From the NCBI RefSeq assembly GCF_017814435.1, contig NZ_JAGJCB010000003.1:310001-374000 (forward strand): DNA of 64,000 nt. Reading direction: 5' to 3'. The notes beneath the pieces were generated by a model, which had not been told where the DNA came from, searched no databases, and saw only the letters and a program-made list of their open reading frames with translations. The translations under genes and the position numbers were made by a program. Below, in pieces: positions 1-9,222 of this stretch (positions are counted from its first letter, which is position 1; every line of letters starts with the position of its first letter). The DNA comes from Mariniflexile gromovii (GTDB lineage Bacteria; Bacteroidota; Bacteroidia; Flavobacteriales; Flavobacteriaceae).

Positions 1-35
1 AGTATTGGAATACCTTATTTGTTAAAATTTAAAGT

Positions 36-668
36 ATGATTCCCACACAACAAGAGCGCATAGCAGCAACTTTAGCTGAACTTTACACAGATGCTAAAAG
101 CGATTATTTTACAATGATGAAGGGTTTTGCGAAAAGTATATTTAGATCTATAGAACCATCTGATTTTAAGGATGTCTATCTTTCTATTTCCAAAGAACAA
201 GGAGCAGATTTAGTACAGCTTATAAAGGAAAACAATCTTAAAAGCATAGTGGAATTCGGAACTTCTTTTGGAATATCTACGCTATTTTTGGCAAAAGGTA
301 TTATAGAAACTAAAGGCAAAATAATTACCACAGAGTTGATTGAATCGAAAGCTCAAAGAGCCATTGAAAACTTTAAAAAGGCAGGTGTAAATGACTTAAT
401 AGAACTTAGAATTGGAGATGCCGTTGAAACCTTAAAAAATCATAACGAACCCATAGATTTATTGTTGCTAGATGGTTGGAAGGATTTGTATTTATCAATC
501 TTTCAAATGTTAGAGCCTAATTTTCATGCCAACACTTTTATTTATGTAGATAATGCTGAAATGGCAGAAACCCAGCTGTTTTTAAAGGAAATAAGTAAAA
601 ATAGCAGCTATCAATTGCAGCCTAAATTTGGCGGAAAGGTAGTATTGATTACTACTATTAAAATATAA
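36..668 (+). CDS. Class I SAM-dependent O-methyltransferase-like protein
   Basis: The 210-residue protein has a Rossmann-type methyltransferase core. The glycine-rich SAM loop appears as VEFGTSFGIST near residues 71-81, followed by an acidic strand end (TTEL, about residues 99-102) that would hold the ribose, and a LLLLDGWKD strand typical of catechol-O-methyltransferase-like and Methyltransf_24 proteins. There is no signal peptide, so it should be cytosolic. The substrate cannot be told from the sequence. It stands alone, 57 bp before an exported hydrolase on the same strand, and I see no promoter because the window starts just upstream. Fold confident, specific reaction unknown. Confidence 0.75.
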   Translation: MIPTQQERIAATLAELYTDAKSDYFTMMKGFAKSIFRSIEPSDFKDVYLSISKEQGADLVQLIKENNLKSIVEFGTSFGISTLFLAKGIIETKGKIITTELIESKAQRAIENFKKAGVNDLIELRIGDAVETLKNHNEPIDLLLLDGWKDLYLSIFQMLEPNFHANTFIYVDNAEMAETQLFLKEISKNSSYQLQPKFGGKVVLITTIKI

Positions 669-725
669 GAATAGGATTATAGACACAAAAAAAATATAGA
701 TTAAGAATAACTAAAATCCAATAGA

Positions 726-2150
726 ATGAAAAAAATTAAAAATCAGATACTAGACATCCATCTCGGTAAAATAAAACAGTATAACTTAAATATAAGAAAC
801 ACCATGCTTATATTGGGAATTGTTTTTTTTCAGGCCTGTATTAATTCTCCTGAAAAAAAGAGTTCACAAGGACAAGAGCATCCGAACATTACCAAACTTA
901 AAGCCCAATCAGCTGAATTTAAGCCTGATATTATTAAGCTAAATGAAAATGTGTATGTGGCTGTAGGTTATGATGGATCAAACGCTTCGATGGTTATTGG
1001 GGAAGAAGGAGTTGTTATTGTTGATGCACTCCGTGCTTTAGGTGCAGCAGAGAAAGTGGCGGACGAATTTCGTAAAATAACCAATAAACCTGTAAAGGCA
1101 ATCATTTACACACACGGTCATTTAGACCATACAGGAGGAACATCTGCCTTTACGGGAAATGATACAGATGTTAACATAATTGCGAGAGCAGGATTTAAAG
1201 ATGAACTAGAAGAGAATTCACCGGTTGAGCCTATCTTGAAACAACGTAACATACGACAATTTGGAAGGGATTTGCCAGCTAGTGAGGTTATAAACAGGGG
1301 AGTGGCACCTGGTATTACTCCAACGGACAGGGCAGGAAAAGGATATATTGCACCTAATCTAACATTTCAAGACTCCATAATCTTAAACCTAGCGGGTCTA
1401 GATGTTGAACTCCATGCCGCTGATGGGGAAACAAATGATGAACTCTTTGTATGGATTCCCAGTTTAAAAACCCTATTTACAGGAGATAATTATTATAAAT
1501 CATTCCCTAACCTTTATGCAATTAGGGGTTCGCAATATAGAGATGTTAAATCATGGGGGGAGTCCATACAGAAAATGAGTGCACTGCCGATAGAATATCT
1601 TGTGCCTGGACATACACAACCATTAACTGGAAAATCAGTTATTTATAAGAATCTAAAAAACTATTCTACTGCAATTTTAAGTGTTTACCAGCAAACAATT
1701 GATGCCATGAACATGGGATATACGCTGCAACAAACGGTTGATAGTGTTAAGTTGCCAGATTCATTAATAGATCAACCAAACTTGCAAGAATTTTATGGGT
1801 CTGTTCCTTGGGGAGTACGTTCAGTGTTTCTCCACTATGTAGGTTGGTTTGATGGAAATCCAACAAATCTTTATCCACTTTCTTCAGTACAAGAGGCAAA
1901 CAAAATTATTGAACTAGCAGGAGGAGACAAAAAGATGTTTAAGGAACTAAACAAGGCTTTAAAAGAAGGTCATTATCAGTGGGGACTGCAATTAGCAGAC
2001 TATTTACTTCAAACAGATTACGAAAAAACAAAAGTCATTGAAATTAAAATAAATCTGTTAAGAGCGTTGGCAGCTCAACAAGTAAACGCCCCGGCAAGGA
2101 ACTACTATCTTTCATATTCCTACGAGTTGGAGAATAAAAATAAAAAATAA
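726..2150 (+). CDS. Metallo-beta-lactamase-fold, alkylsulfatase-like lipoprotein
   Basis: The protein carries the HxHxDH metal signature THGHLDHTGG (H130, H132, D134, H135). It also has a downstream ETNDE segment, an FTGD strand and a VPGHTQP histidine, then an alpha-helical region with GWFDGNPTNLYPL that resembles the dimerisation domain of SdsA1-type alkyl sulfatases. The C-terminal SCP2-like domain of full-length SdsA1 is absent, since the protein ends at 474 residues. A lipobox ending in Cys38 (FFQAC) follows an internal Met27 at 804, so the true start may be 804 rather than 726. It is probably an outer-membrane or periplasmic lipoprotein hydrolase. Sulfate-ester activity is an inference; any MBL hydrolase remains possible. 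Confidence 0.75.
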   Translation: MKKIKNQILDIHLGKIKQYNLNIRNTMLILGIVFFQACINSPEKKSSQGQEHPNITKLKAQSAEFKPDIIKLNENVYVAVGYDGSNASMVIGEEGVVIVDALRALGAAEKVADEFRKITNKPVKAIIYTHGHLDHTGGTSAFTGNDTDVNIIARAGFKDELEENSPVEPILKQRNIRQFGRDLPASEVINRGVAPGITPTDRAGKGYIAPNLTFQDSIILNLAGLDVELHAADGETNDELFVWIPSLKTLFTGDNYYKSFPNLYAIRGSQYRDVKSWGESIQKMSALPIEYLVPGHTQPLTGKSVIYKNLKNYSTAILSVYQQTIDAMNMGYTLQQTVDSVKLPDSLIDQPNLQEFYGSVPWGVRSVFLHYVGWFDGNPTNLYPLSSVQEANKIIELAGGDKKMFKELNKALKEGHYQWGLQLADYLLQTDYEKTKVIEIKINLLRALAAQQVNAPARNYYLSYSYELENKNKK

Positions 2151-2164
2151 TAAAAAACATAATT

Positions 2165-2359
2165 ATGAGTCAAGTATCCATCTGTCCAACCTGTGGCAGC
2201 AAATCAAAAACAAAAGAAAAAAACGGAGTAATCTTTTATCAAGCGCTTCAAGATGAAGAAGTTTTGAAAAAAGTATCTCAACTTAAAAATGCTATGGAGA
2301 AATTTAAAATGAAAGCAGAGGCATTAGAGAAGGAATTGTTGACCTTAAAAGCAAAATAA
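2165..2359 (+). CDS. Small zinc-ribbon/coiled-coil protein, unknown function
   Basis: This 64-residue protein begins 14 bp after the MBL-fold gene and probably shares its transcript. A single CPTCGSK knuckle near the N-terminus could provide two zinc ligands. The second half (from about residue 30) is a Lys/Glu-rich amphipathic helix with heptad character, so it may dimerise with the two CxxC halves forming one zinc site. I do not recognise the family. Its coding character is supported by operon-like spacing, an ATG start and a plausible protein composition. Confidence 0.6.
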   Translation: MSQVSICPTCGSKSKTKEKNGVIFYQALQDEEVLKKVSQLKNAMEKFKMKAEALEKELLTLKAK

Positions 2360-2401
2360 ATCTTTTATAACGCGAATCAACGTTTAATGGTAAATCAATT
2401 A

Positions 2402-3424
2402 TTAAACTTTAAGTGTAGAATCCCTAATTATTAGATTGGTTTTTATTTCAATAGTTTTGTTCATTAAAACTTCATTAGGTGCGTTAATTTCTTCTATTAA
2501 ATAGTGTACTGCAGTTTTGCCAATCCGGTTTCCGGGTTGGTCTATAGTGGTTAGTTGTGGTTCTATTATGGTTGAGTTTGCGTTATTGCTAAAGCCAACA
2601 ACTGCAATTTCTTCAGGAATTTTTACATTGAATTTTTTTAAAGCTTTTATAGCTCCTATAGCTGCGGTATCGGTTATGGCAAAAATGGCATCAGGTCGTT
2701 CTTTTAGGCTCAACAGTATATTGGTTAATCTTTTTCCTTGGTCTAAGTTTATGTCTTCACAACTTTGAATTATTTTCTCATCGACTTCAATATTATGGTC
2801 TTTTAGGGCTTTTAAATAGCCAGCAAATCGTTTTTCAGAATTATATGAAAATTCAAATTCTTTAATAATGGCTATGCGTTTTTTACCTATGTTTATAAGG
2901 TGTTCTACTGCATTGTAGGCTGCTTCTTCATCATTAATAACTACTTGTGTACAAGGGATTTTGCTGGAAACTTTATCGAATAATATAATAGGTATTTTAT
3001 GGAGTGTCTTTAACACACCTTGCACATCTTTAGTTAGTTTTGAAAGTGAAAGCAATACACCATCAACCCCAAATTGTATCATAGTATTTAACATTTCCGT
3101 TTGTTTTTCCACATCATTGTTTGATTCGGAAATAATAACTTTATAGCCTCGGGAAGCGGCTTCTTCTAGAACCCCTCTAATAATAGTGGTTGTGTAATGA
3201 TGCGTAATACTTGATACCACAACTCCTATAATGTTTGATCTATGATGTCTAAATCCTTTTGCAAATACATTGGGTACATAATTTAATTCCGTGGCCAGTT
3301 TTTTTACTTTTTCCTTTGTTGGTTGGCTAATATCAGGATGGTCGCTTAAAGCTCTGGATACTGTTGAAATTGAGACACCTAAGTTTTCTGCCATCTTTTT
3401 AAGTGTGGTTATGTCTTTTTTCAT
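2402..3424 (-). CDS. LacI-family transcriptional repressor
   Basis: The 340-residue protein has the N-terminal LacI helix-turn-helix (KKMAENLGVSISTVSRALSD, then a hinge with NYVPN) and a periplasmic-binding-protein-like effector domain (IGVVVSSI, GVDGVLLSLS, AVVGFSNN). It is divergent from the TonB receptor/glycosidase/symporter/glycerate kinase genes. Two LacI-type half-palindromes lie in the shared 129-bp intergenic space, 25-47 bp from its own start. The natural reading is a local repressor of the glycosylglycerate locus that is also autoregulated, released by the sugar or one of its breakdown products. The effector is inferred only from the neighbouring genes. Confidence 0.9.
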   Translation of the reverse strand: MKKDITTLKKMAENLGVSISTVSRALSDHPDISQPTKEKVKKLATELNYVPNVFAKGFRHHRSNIIGVVVSSITHHYTTTIIRGVLEEAASRGYKVIISESNNDVEKQTEMLNTMIQFGVDGVLLSLSKLTKDVQGVLKTLHKIPIILFDKVSSKIPCTQVVINDEEAAYNAVEHLINIGKKRIAIIKEFEFSYNSEKRFAGYLKALKDHNIEVDEKIIQSCEDINLDQGKRLTNILLSLKERPDAIFAITDTAAIGAIKALKKFNVKIPEEIAVVGFSNNANSTIIEPQLTTIDQPGNRIGKTAVHYLIEEINAPNEVLMNKTIEIKTNLIIRDSTLKV

Positions 3425-3448
3425 AAAAAATGATAAATTAAAAAAATT

Positions 3449-3472
3449 GCAAACGTTTCCGCAAACGTTTGT
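3449..3472. promoter_or_regulatory. Tandem LacI-family operators
   Basis: Two copies of the palindromic core CAAACGTTTG (exact at 3462-3471; one mismatch, CAAACGTTTC, at 3450-3459) sit 12 bp apart in the lacI/TonB-receptor intergenic region. The spacing is about one helical turn, so two dimers could bind the same face. The central CG within an A/T palindrome is typical of LacI/GalR operators. The second copy overlaps a TTTG that could serve as the -33 element of the receptor promoter, which would give simple steric repression. Confidence 0.7.
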
Positions 3473-3553
3473 TTACAAATATGGCACTTTTTTAGCTAAA
3501 TTTATGTTAAGTTATTATTTAATTAGCCGTAAAATTAACTAATTCTAAATATT

Positions 3554-6148
3554 ATGAAAAAATTTGTTTTAACGTTTACATGTTTGTTTAGCATTTTTGC
3601 AATGTTTGCGCAAACTGAAATTACGGGTACTGTAAAAGACAATTCCGGTGTTCCAGTACCTGGTGCTAATGTTTTTATTGTAGGAACAACATCGGGTACA
3701 ACCACAGACTTTGATGGAAACTTCAATTTTATATCTAATGAAAGTGGTGTACAAAAAATTCAAGTATCTTATTTAGGTTACAGTACTTACCAAAAAGCTA
3801 TAACTCTTAATGGAGAAAAAATTACATTAAAAGTAGTTTTGATAGAAGGAGGGAATACTTTGGATGAAGTGGTTTTAACAGCAACATCTTCAACGCGTTC
3901 TCAAAAAGAAACACCACTTTCTATTACATCATTTGGCGCTAATGAATTATCAAAAACCAATACTAGTAGTCAAGCAGATATTTTGGTAAGTGTGCCTGGT
4001 ATTACTGCCGAAGGTGGAGGTGGCGAGGTTGCATCAAATATTTTTGTAAGAGGTTTGCCGTCAGGTGGTCAATATCAATTTAACCCGTTACAAATAGATG
4101 GGATGCCTGTTTTAAGTACGTTTGGTTTAAACTCGTCTGCACATGATGTTTATTTTAGAAATGATTTAGGAATTAAAAGCTTAGAGTTTGTTCGTGGAGG
4201 TTCTTCCATATTATATGGTGTTGGTTCGGTAGCCGGTATTATTAATTACACGAGTGTTACGGGAACTTCAAACCCAAAAAACATTATTAGAACAGAGGTT
4301 GCATCAAACTCAAGATATAAAGGTGAATTTTTAACAAGTGGCCCTTTAGGAGGAGAAAATTCGAATACGTTTTATGCCCTGTCTGGATTTTATAGATACG
4401 ATGATGGCCCTATAAAAACAGGTTTGCCAACTGAAGGGTTTCAATTACGAGGTAATATAAAACAAGTTACAAAAAATGGCTCAATAACATTATCTGGTCA
4501 ATTTATAGATGATAATGTACAGTTCTTTTTACCTTATCCATTAAAAGGAGGTTCTAGAGACCGTCCAAACGGGAATGATGGAGAAACTATTTATACCTTG
4601 CAAACAGCCGCAGCTTCTGATATATCTTATAGAACGCCAGATGGTATTTACAGTTCGCCTATTGAAGATGGTGTAGCAACTAAAGGTGGCTATTTCTTAA
4701 CTAATTTTAAACATAATTTCTCTGAAGATTTAAAATTAGATGCAAAATTAAGATATTCAAAATATAAACATCAGTTTAACCTATTCTTAGATGGTAGTGG
4801 TGTTTCGGGTGCTAAAGCTGTAGAAACGCAAGCTGAGTATTTGGCGGCAAGAGGCTTGTCTTCAGGTAGTTTTACGTCGCTTAACGGCCAGCCCTTAGCT
4901 TCTAATGCTTTGTTATTCGAAAATAGAATTTTAGATAGAAGTAGACCCCTACAGGAATTGGTTGCAGATATAAAAATGACAAAAACCGCAAATCAACACA
5001 CACTTACCTTCGGAACATTCATGTCTAGGTCTGAGGCAGGCGATTTTAATGTAGTTACAAATTATTTGAGTGAATATAATAACAATCCAGATTTAGTGGA
5101 ACTATCAGGGTATTCAATAAATGGTGTAACCAATAGGGGAACCAGCTATGGTAACAAAAACATTAGCAGTAATAAAATTGCTTTATTCTTTACCGATGAG
5201 ATTAAATTGGACCGTTGGAATTTGGATTTTGGTGTGCGTTATGAAAGAGCATCTGGAGACATAGAAAGTGAAGGGTCTGAGTCATATTTAGTTGATGATA
5301 CAGGTATTGCTAATTTAGATAATGTGATGTGGGGTAATGGTACTTGGACTAGAGGACATGTATCAGCTGATGATTTTGCAGTAGCACTTGCGGCGCTTTA
5401 TAAAGTGAACGATAACTTAAGTGCATACGGAAACTTTTCTAGAGGTTATTTCTTTCCAGAGCTTAGAAGTGTAAAGTTTGATGGTTTGGGCAATCCAAAC
5501 AAGTATAGTAGTGAGAAAATTGTTCAAGGTGAGTTGGGTATAAAGTATGGTCAAGGTAATTTCTCTGGTACTGCCGCGCTCTATGGCGTTACACTTAACG
5601 ATCGTAGAAATGTAACTTTCGTTAATGCGCCAGGTGGTGGATTTGTTGAGGAAGTAGATATTCAGAATACTAAAACTTTTGGTATAGAAACTACTTGGAA
5701 CTGGAAATTTGCTGAAAATTATGCTTTTTCAGGATCTTTTTCCGTTCAAGATCATGAAATCACAAAATCTGATTCCAATCCTGGTTTTGAAGGCAATGAG
5801 TTGGGAAGACAGCCTAAAGTATTGGGAACTTTTGGTTTGGATTATGACAATTCAGCGTTTGATGGAAACTTTGTTTACAACTATACAGGAAAAAAATTCA
5901 CAAACGATTCTAATAGTATCCAACTAGACGCTATAGGTATCGCTAACGTAAACTTTGGGTACACATTCCCAGTTGGTGAAGATGGAGAATCGTTACGATT
6001 AGGAGCGCAGGTATATAATTTATTTAATTCTGAAGGTATCACTGAAGGGTCTCCAAGACTTAACAATAGCCAAACTGAAGAAGAATATTTTGTAGGGCGC
6101 CCTATATTACCAACACGTGTGTTCTTTAACGCAACATTTAATTTTTAA
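3554..6148 (+). CDS. TonB-dependent outer-membrane receptor with carboxypeptidase-like N-terminal domain
   Basis: The 864-residue protein starts with a cleavable signal peptide (about residues 1-19, ending FAMFAQ). A beta-sandwich CarboxypepD_reg-like domain follows (EITGTVKDNSGVPVPGANV, to about residue 95), then a plug domain (LGIKSLEFVRGGSSILYG, about residues 200-230) and a beta-barrel ending in the aromatic ATFNF. No susD partner follows, so this is a stand-alone TonB receptor rather than a SusCD pair, which fits a small osmolyte substrate better than a polysaccharide. It is the first gene downstream of the LacI operators, and a glycosidase follows after a hairpin. The substrate is inferred from context as a glycosylglycerate. 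Confidence 0.88.
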   Translation: MKKFVLTFTCLFSIFAMFAQTEITGTVKDNSGVPVPGANVFIVGTTSGTTTDFDGNFNFISNESGVQKIQVSYLGYSTYQKAITLNGEKITLKVVLIEGGNTLDEVVLTATSSTRSQKETPLSITSFGANELSKTNTSSQADILVSVPGITAEGGGGEVASNIFVRGLPSGGQYQFNPLQIDGMPVLSTFGLNSSAHDVYFRNDLGIKSLEFVRGGSSILYGVGSVAGIINYTSVTGTSNPKNIIRTEVASNSRYKGEFLTSGPLGGENSNTFYALSGFYRYDDGPIKTGLPTEGFQLRGNIKQVTKNGSITLSGQFIDDNVQFFLPYPLKGGSRDRPNGNDGETIYTLQTAAASDISYRTPDGIYSSPIEDGVATKGGYFLTNFKHNFSEDLKLDAKLRYSKYKHQFNLFLDGSGVSGAKAVETQAEYLAARGLSSGSFTSLNGQPLASNALLFENRILDRSRPLQELVADIKMTKTANQHTLTFGTFMSRSEAGDFNVVTNYLSEYNNNPDLVELSGYSINGVTNRGTSYGNKNISSNKIALFFTDEIKLDRWNLDFGVRYERASGDIESEGSESYLVDDTGIANLDNVMWGNGTWTRGHVSADDFAVALAALYKVNDNLSAYGNFSRGYFFPELRSVKFDGLGNPNKYSSEKIVQGELGIKYGQGNFSGTAALYGVTLNDRRNVTFVNAPGGGFVEEVDIQNTKTFGIETTWNWKFAENYAFSGSFSVQDHEITKSDSNPGFEGNELGRQPKVLGTFGLDYDNSAFDGNFVYNYTGKKFTNDSNSIQLDAIGIANVNFGYTFPVGEDGESLRLGAQVYNLFNSEGITEGSPRLNNSQTEEEYFVGRPILPTRVFFNATFNF

Positions 6149-6174
6149 GATTGTTTAATTGGTTTAGTTTAATG

Positions 6175-6213
6175 GCTCATCACTTATTATTGAGTGTAGG
6201 TGATGGGTTTTTT
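6175..6213 (+). terminator. Hairpin with T-run between TonB receptor and GH63 gene
   Basis: A stem of about nine pairs (6175-6183 with 6200-6208, two of them G-T) is followed by six Ts. It sits between two co-directional genes that look functionally linked, so it probably gives partial termination and higher expression of the receptor than of the intracellular enzymes. Confidence 0.55.
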
Positions 6214-6224
6214 ATAAAAATAAG

Positions 6225-7532
6225 ATGAAAGATTTACAGAATAAAGCTATAGAAGTTCTAAACAATAACTGGAAAAATGGTTTTAGTGTGCCATGTGCCA
6301 ATTTATATCCATTCCAATGGTTTTGGGATTCCGGATTTATAGCCATAGGTTTTTCACATGTTGATATGGCAAAAGCAGAAAAAGAAGTTGAGACTTTATT
6401 GGATTCTCAATGGGATAATGGGTTTATACCTCACATAATATTTCATACTGAAACCGATTCATATTTTCCAGGACCAGATTTCCATCGTTCCGATTTAAGT
6501 CCACAGTCTTCAAAAAAATACAAATCCACAGGCATGACGCAACCCCCAGTTACTGGATTTGTTTTGCGAGAATTATTTAGGATAAGTAAAGATAAAATAG
6601 AGACATTAAAATTTATAGGAGGCGTTATTGATAAGGTGTATTTTAACCATGAATACTTCTATAATAATAGAGATCCTAAAAATGAAGGGCTTGTGTATAT
6701 TTACCATAACTGGGAATCTGGCACTGATAATTCTCCAATTTGGGATGATATTTGGGCAACTATGAATCCGCCAGAATATAATTTTGAAAGACGTGACACC
6801 ACGCATGTTGATGCGTCACAACGTCCATCAAAAAGAGAGTACGATCATTATTTACACATTATTGATATTGCCAAAGAACACAATTATAGTGATAAAAAAA
6901 TCGCGGAATTGTCACCGTTTTTAGTGCAAGATCCACTTTTTAATACCATGCTTATAAAATCCAATCAAAGTTTGATAGATTTATACAAACTAATTGGGAA
7001 TAACGAAGACAAAATTAAACAACTTCAAAAGTGGCTAGATAAAGCTATTAAAAACTTCAATTCGAAATTATTTGATAAGGAGTTGGGTGTTTACGTTCAT
7101 TACGATTTAAGAAACGAAAAACCATTACGATTCATTTCATCATCATCATTTTCACCCCTGTTTGCCGAAATTCCTAATAAAGAACAAGCGGCATCATTGG
7201 TAAGTGTTATGATGGAAAAATTTGGAAACGATAATCAATACTTATGTGCATCCTTCGATCCTACCAGTGAACGTTTCAATCCTAAAAAATATTGGAGAGG
7301 CCCTGTTTGGGTAAATTTAAATTGGATTCTATATTATGGATTGAAAAATTACGGATACAATGATATTGCAAATCGTGTAAAAAAAGACACGATTGAAATT
7401 ATTGAAAAAGCCGGTTTCTATGAGTATTTCGATTCCAGAAAAGAAGAATATAAAAACGGTAATATCGGGTACGGTGGTAATAATTTTTCTTGGAGTGCAG
7501 CTTTATTGATTGATATGTTGCAAGACAACTAA
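6225..7532 (+). CDS. GH63-type glycosidase, mannosylglycerate/glucosylglycerate hydrolase-like
   Basis: The 435-residue (alpha/alpha)6-barrel-type protein resembles the short GH63 mannosyl- and glucosylglycerate hydrolases in length and motifs. An N-terminal PFQWFWDSGF precedes HNWESGTDNSP, in which D168 matches the general-acid aspartate of this clan. KYWRGPVWVNLNW follows, then YEYFD with E400 as candidate base, and a terminal FSWSAAL. It lacks a signal peptide and should be cytosolic. Hydrolysis of a glycosylglycerate would release hexose and D-glycerate, and a glycerate kinase is the last gene of the same cluster. The family is clear. The substrate is inferred, and another alpha-glucoside or alpha-mannoside is possible. 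Confidence 0.78.
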   Translation: MKDLQNKAIEVLNNNWKNGFSVPCANLYPFQWFWDSGFIAIGFSHVDMAKAEKEVETLLDSQWDNGFIPHIIFHTETDSYFPGPDFHRSDLSPQSSKKYKSTGMTQPPVTGFVLRELFRISKDKIETLKFIGGVIDKVYFNHEYFYNNRDPKNEGLVYIYHNWESGTDNSPIWDDIWATMNPPEYNFERRDTTHVDASQRPSKREYDHYLHIIDIAKEHNYSDKKIAELSPFLVQDPLFNTMLIKSNQSLIDLYKLIGNNEDKIKQLQKWLDKAIKNFNSKLFDKELGVYVHYDLRNEKPLRFISSSSFSPLFAEIPNKEQAASLVSVMMEKFGNDNQYLCASFDPTSERFNPKKYWRGPVWVNLNWILYYGLKNYGYNDIANRVKKDTIEIIEKAGFYEYFDSRKEEYKNGNIGYGGNNFSWSAALLIDMLQDN

Positions 7533-7551
7533 TTAACTAAAACTAAACATT

Positions 7552-9199
7552 ATGAATTGGCTAGACTATAGTATCGTTATTCTTTACATTGCTTTCTTTT
7601 TAGGAATGGGGTTTTTCTTTAAAGAAAACAAAGATTCTAAAGATTATTTTTTAGGTGGAAAAAGCATGAGTTGGTTTCCGTTAAGCCTTTCTACTATGGC
7701 TACACAATTATCGGCAATCAGCTTTATTTCGGCACCGGCATTTGTCGGACTTAAATTGGGCGGTGGGATGAAATGGCTCACCTTCGAGTTTGCTGTTCCG
7801 TTAGCGATGATTTTTATCATGATTGTCATCATTCCACCTTTATTTAAATCGGGTGTAGTAAGTATTTATGAGTTTGTTGAAAAACGTTTTAGCGTATCTA
7901 CGCGTCTGGTTTTAAGTATCGTATTTCAAATAAGTCGAGCACTGGCAACAGGTGTTATGGTATATGCCATCGCCATTATTTTACAAGCTGTTCTAGATAT
8001 CGACTTTGTTTATACCATTTTAATTATTTCAGTAATTACTATTGTTTATTCTTGGCAAGGCGGTATGAAAGCAGTTGTTTGGGGTGATGCTATTCAAATG
8101 ATTATTCTGTTCGCAGGATTGATTATTTGCTTGTATTATGGTTGGAATTTGTTACAAGAAAATGGGGGTCTGCCAAACGGTTTCGACCCAGAACGGTTAC
8201 AGGTTATAAACTATAATTTAGGAATAGGTGAAGGCAATGAATACGGCATATTGCCTATGCTATTGGGAGGCTTGTTTTTATATGCTTCTTATTATGGGTG
8301 CGACCAAACTCAAGCCCAAAGACTATTATCGGCTAAAAATGAAAAAACCATAAAACAACTATTGTTAGCAAATGGATTGCTTCGTTTTCCTGTGGTTTTG
8401 GTTTATTGTACTATGGGGCTGGTTATTGGAGGATTGGTATCTGTTGCGCCAGATTTTTTTAATGAAATAGCGTTAACCACCCAAAAGTATTTCCCTGAGG
8501 AGTATGCAAAAACAGGTATGAAAGTAGATCTAATGCTACCTGTTTTCATCATAAAGTATTTACCCCATGGACTTATTGGAATTTTAATGGTTGGAATTTT
8601 ATCAGCAGCCATGTCCTCATTAAGCTCTACGGTAAATTCATTATCTGCAGTAACGGTTGAAGACTTTTTTAATAGAGGAAAAGTAAAGTTAACCAACAAA
8701 AAATATATGCTTATTTCTAAAGCGTCGGTTGTATTTTGGGGTGTAGTTTGTATAGCCAGTGCGTTTCTTTTTGGTGGGAGTAAAAGTGCGGTTATAGAAA
8801 TTATAAATGCAGTTAGTTCTGTGTTTTATGGCCCTGTATTGGTAACCTTCGTTCTTGCGTTTTTTTTCAAAAAAGGTTAATCATGTTGGTATGAATGCGG
8901 GTATTATTTCAGCAGTAGTTGTTAACCTTGTATTATCTAAAACCATGCAACAGGTGTTTCGTGTAGATTTAGGGATTCATGTTTTTTGGATTTGGTTAAA
9001 TGTAACTGGTGTCGTTATTTCATTAGTAGTGGCATATGCAGTAAGTGCCTTTACTAAACACGTTGAGGTGAAAGCAATTTCAAATTTCAACGTAAAAATT
9101 AAAAAAGAAGATTTCATGATAAAAGAGGTTTATATTTTATTGGCTTTTTTTATAGGTATATTGGTGTTCAGTTATTTTATACCAGTTATTTTCGGATAA
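7552..9199 (+). pseudogene. Sodium:solute symporter (SSS/SGLT family), frameshifted near the C-terminus
   Basis: Frame one (7552-8880, 442 residues) holds the SSS core: SKDYFLGGKSMSWFPLSLS near the N-terminus, many hydrophobic helices and GILSAAMSSLSSTVNSLSA. It stops at TAA in LAFFFKKG. The +1 frame continues immediately with KKVNHVGMNAGII and further membrane helices to 9199. Joining the two gives about 548 residues, normal for SGLT-like symporters. The break lies at T8-C-A6-GG (8860-8876), so one extra T or A would explain it. Possible causes are sequencing error, a real mutation, or slippage. It sits between the GH63 enzyme and glycerate kinase and would be the inner-membrane importer of the locus. 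Confidence 0.82.
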
Positions 9200-9222
9200 A
9201 TAATTTAATCAATTAATTAATT

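Noticed and set aside
3554-6148. SusCD polysaccharide utilisation locus
   Set aside because: No SusD-like gene or secreted glycoside hydrolase is present; the receptor is alone with a cytosolic glycosidase.
8855-8880. Confident claim of programmed frameshifting in the symporter
   Set aside because: The T8/A6 tract permits slippage, but the site is equally a classic homopolymer error and no stimulatory structure is obvious.
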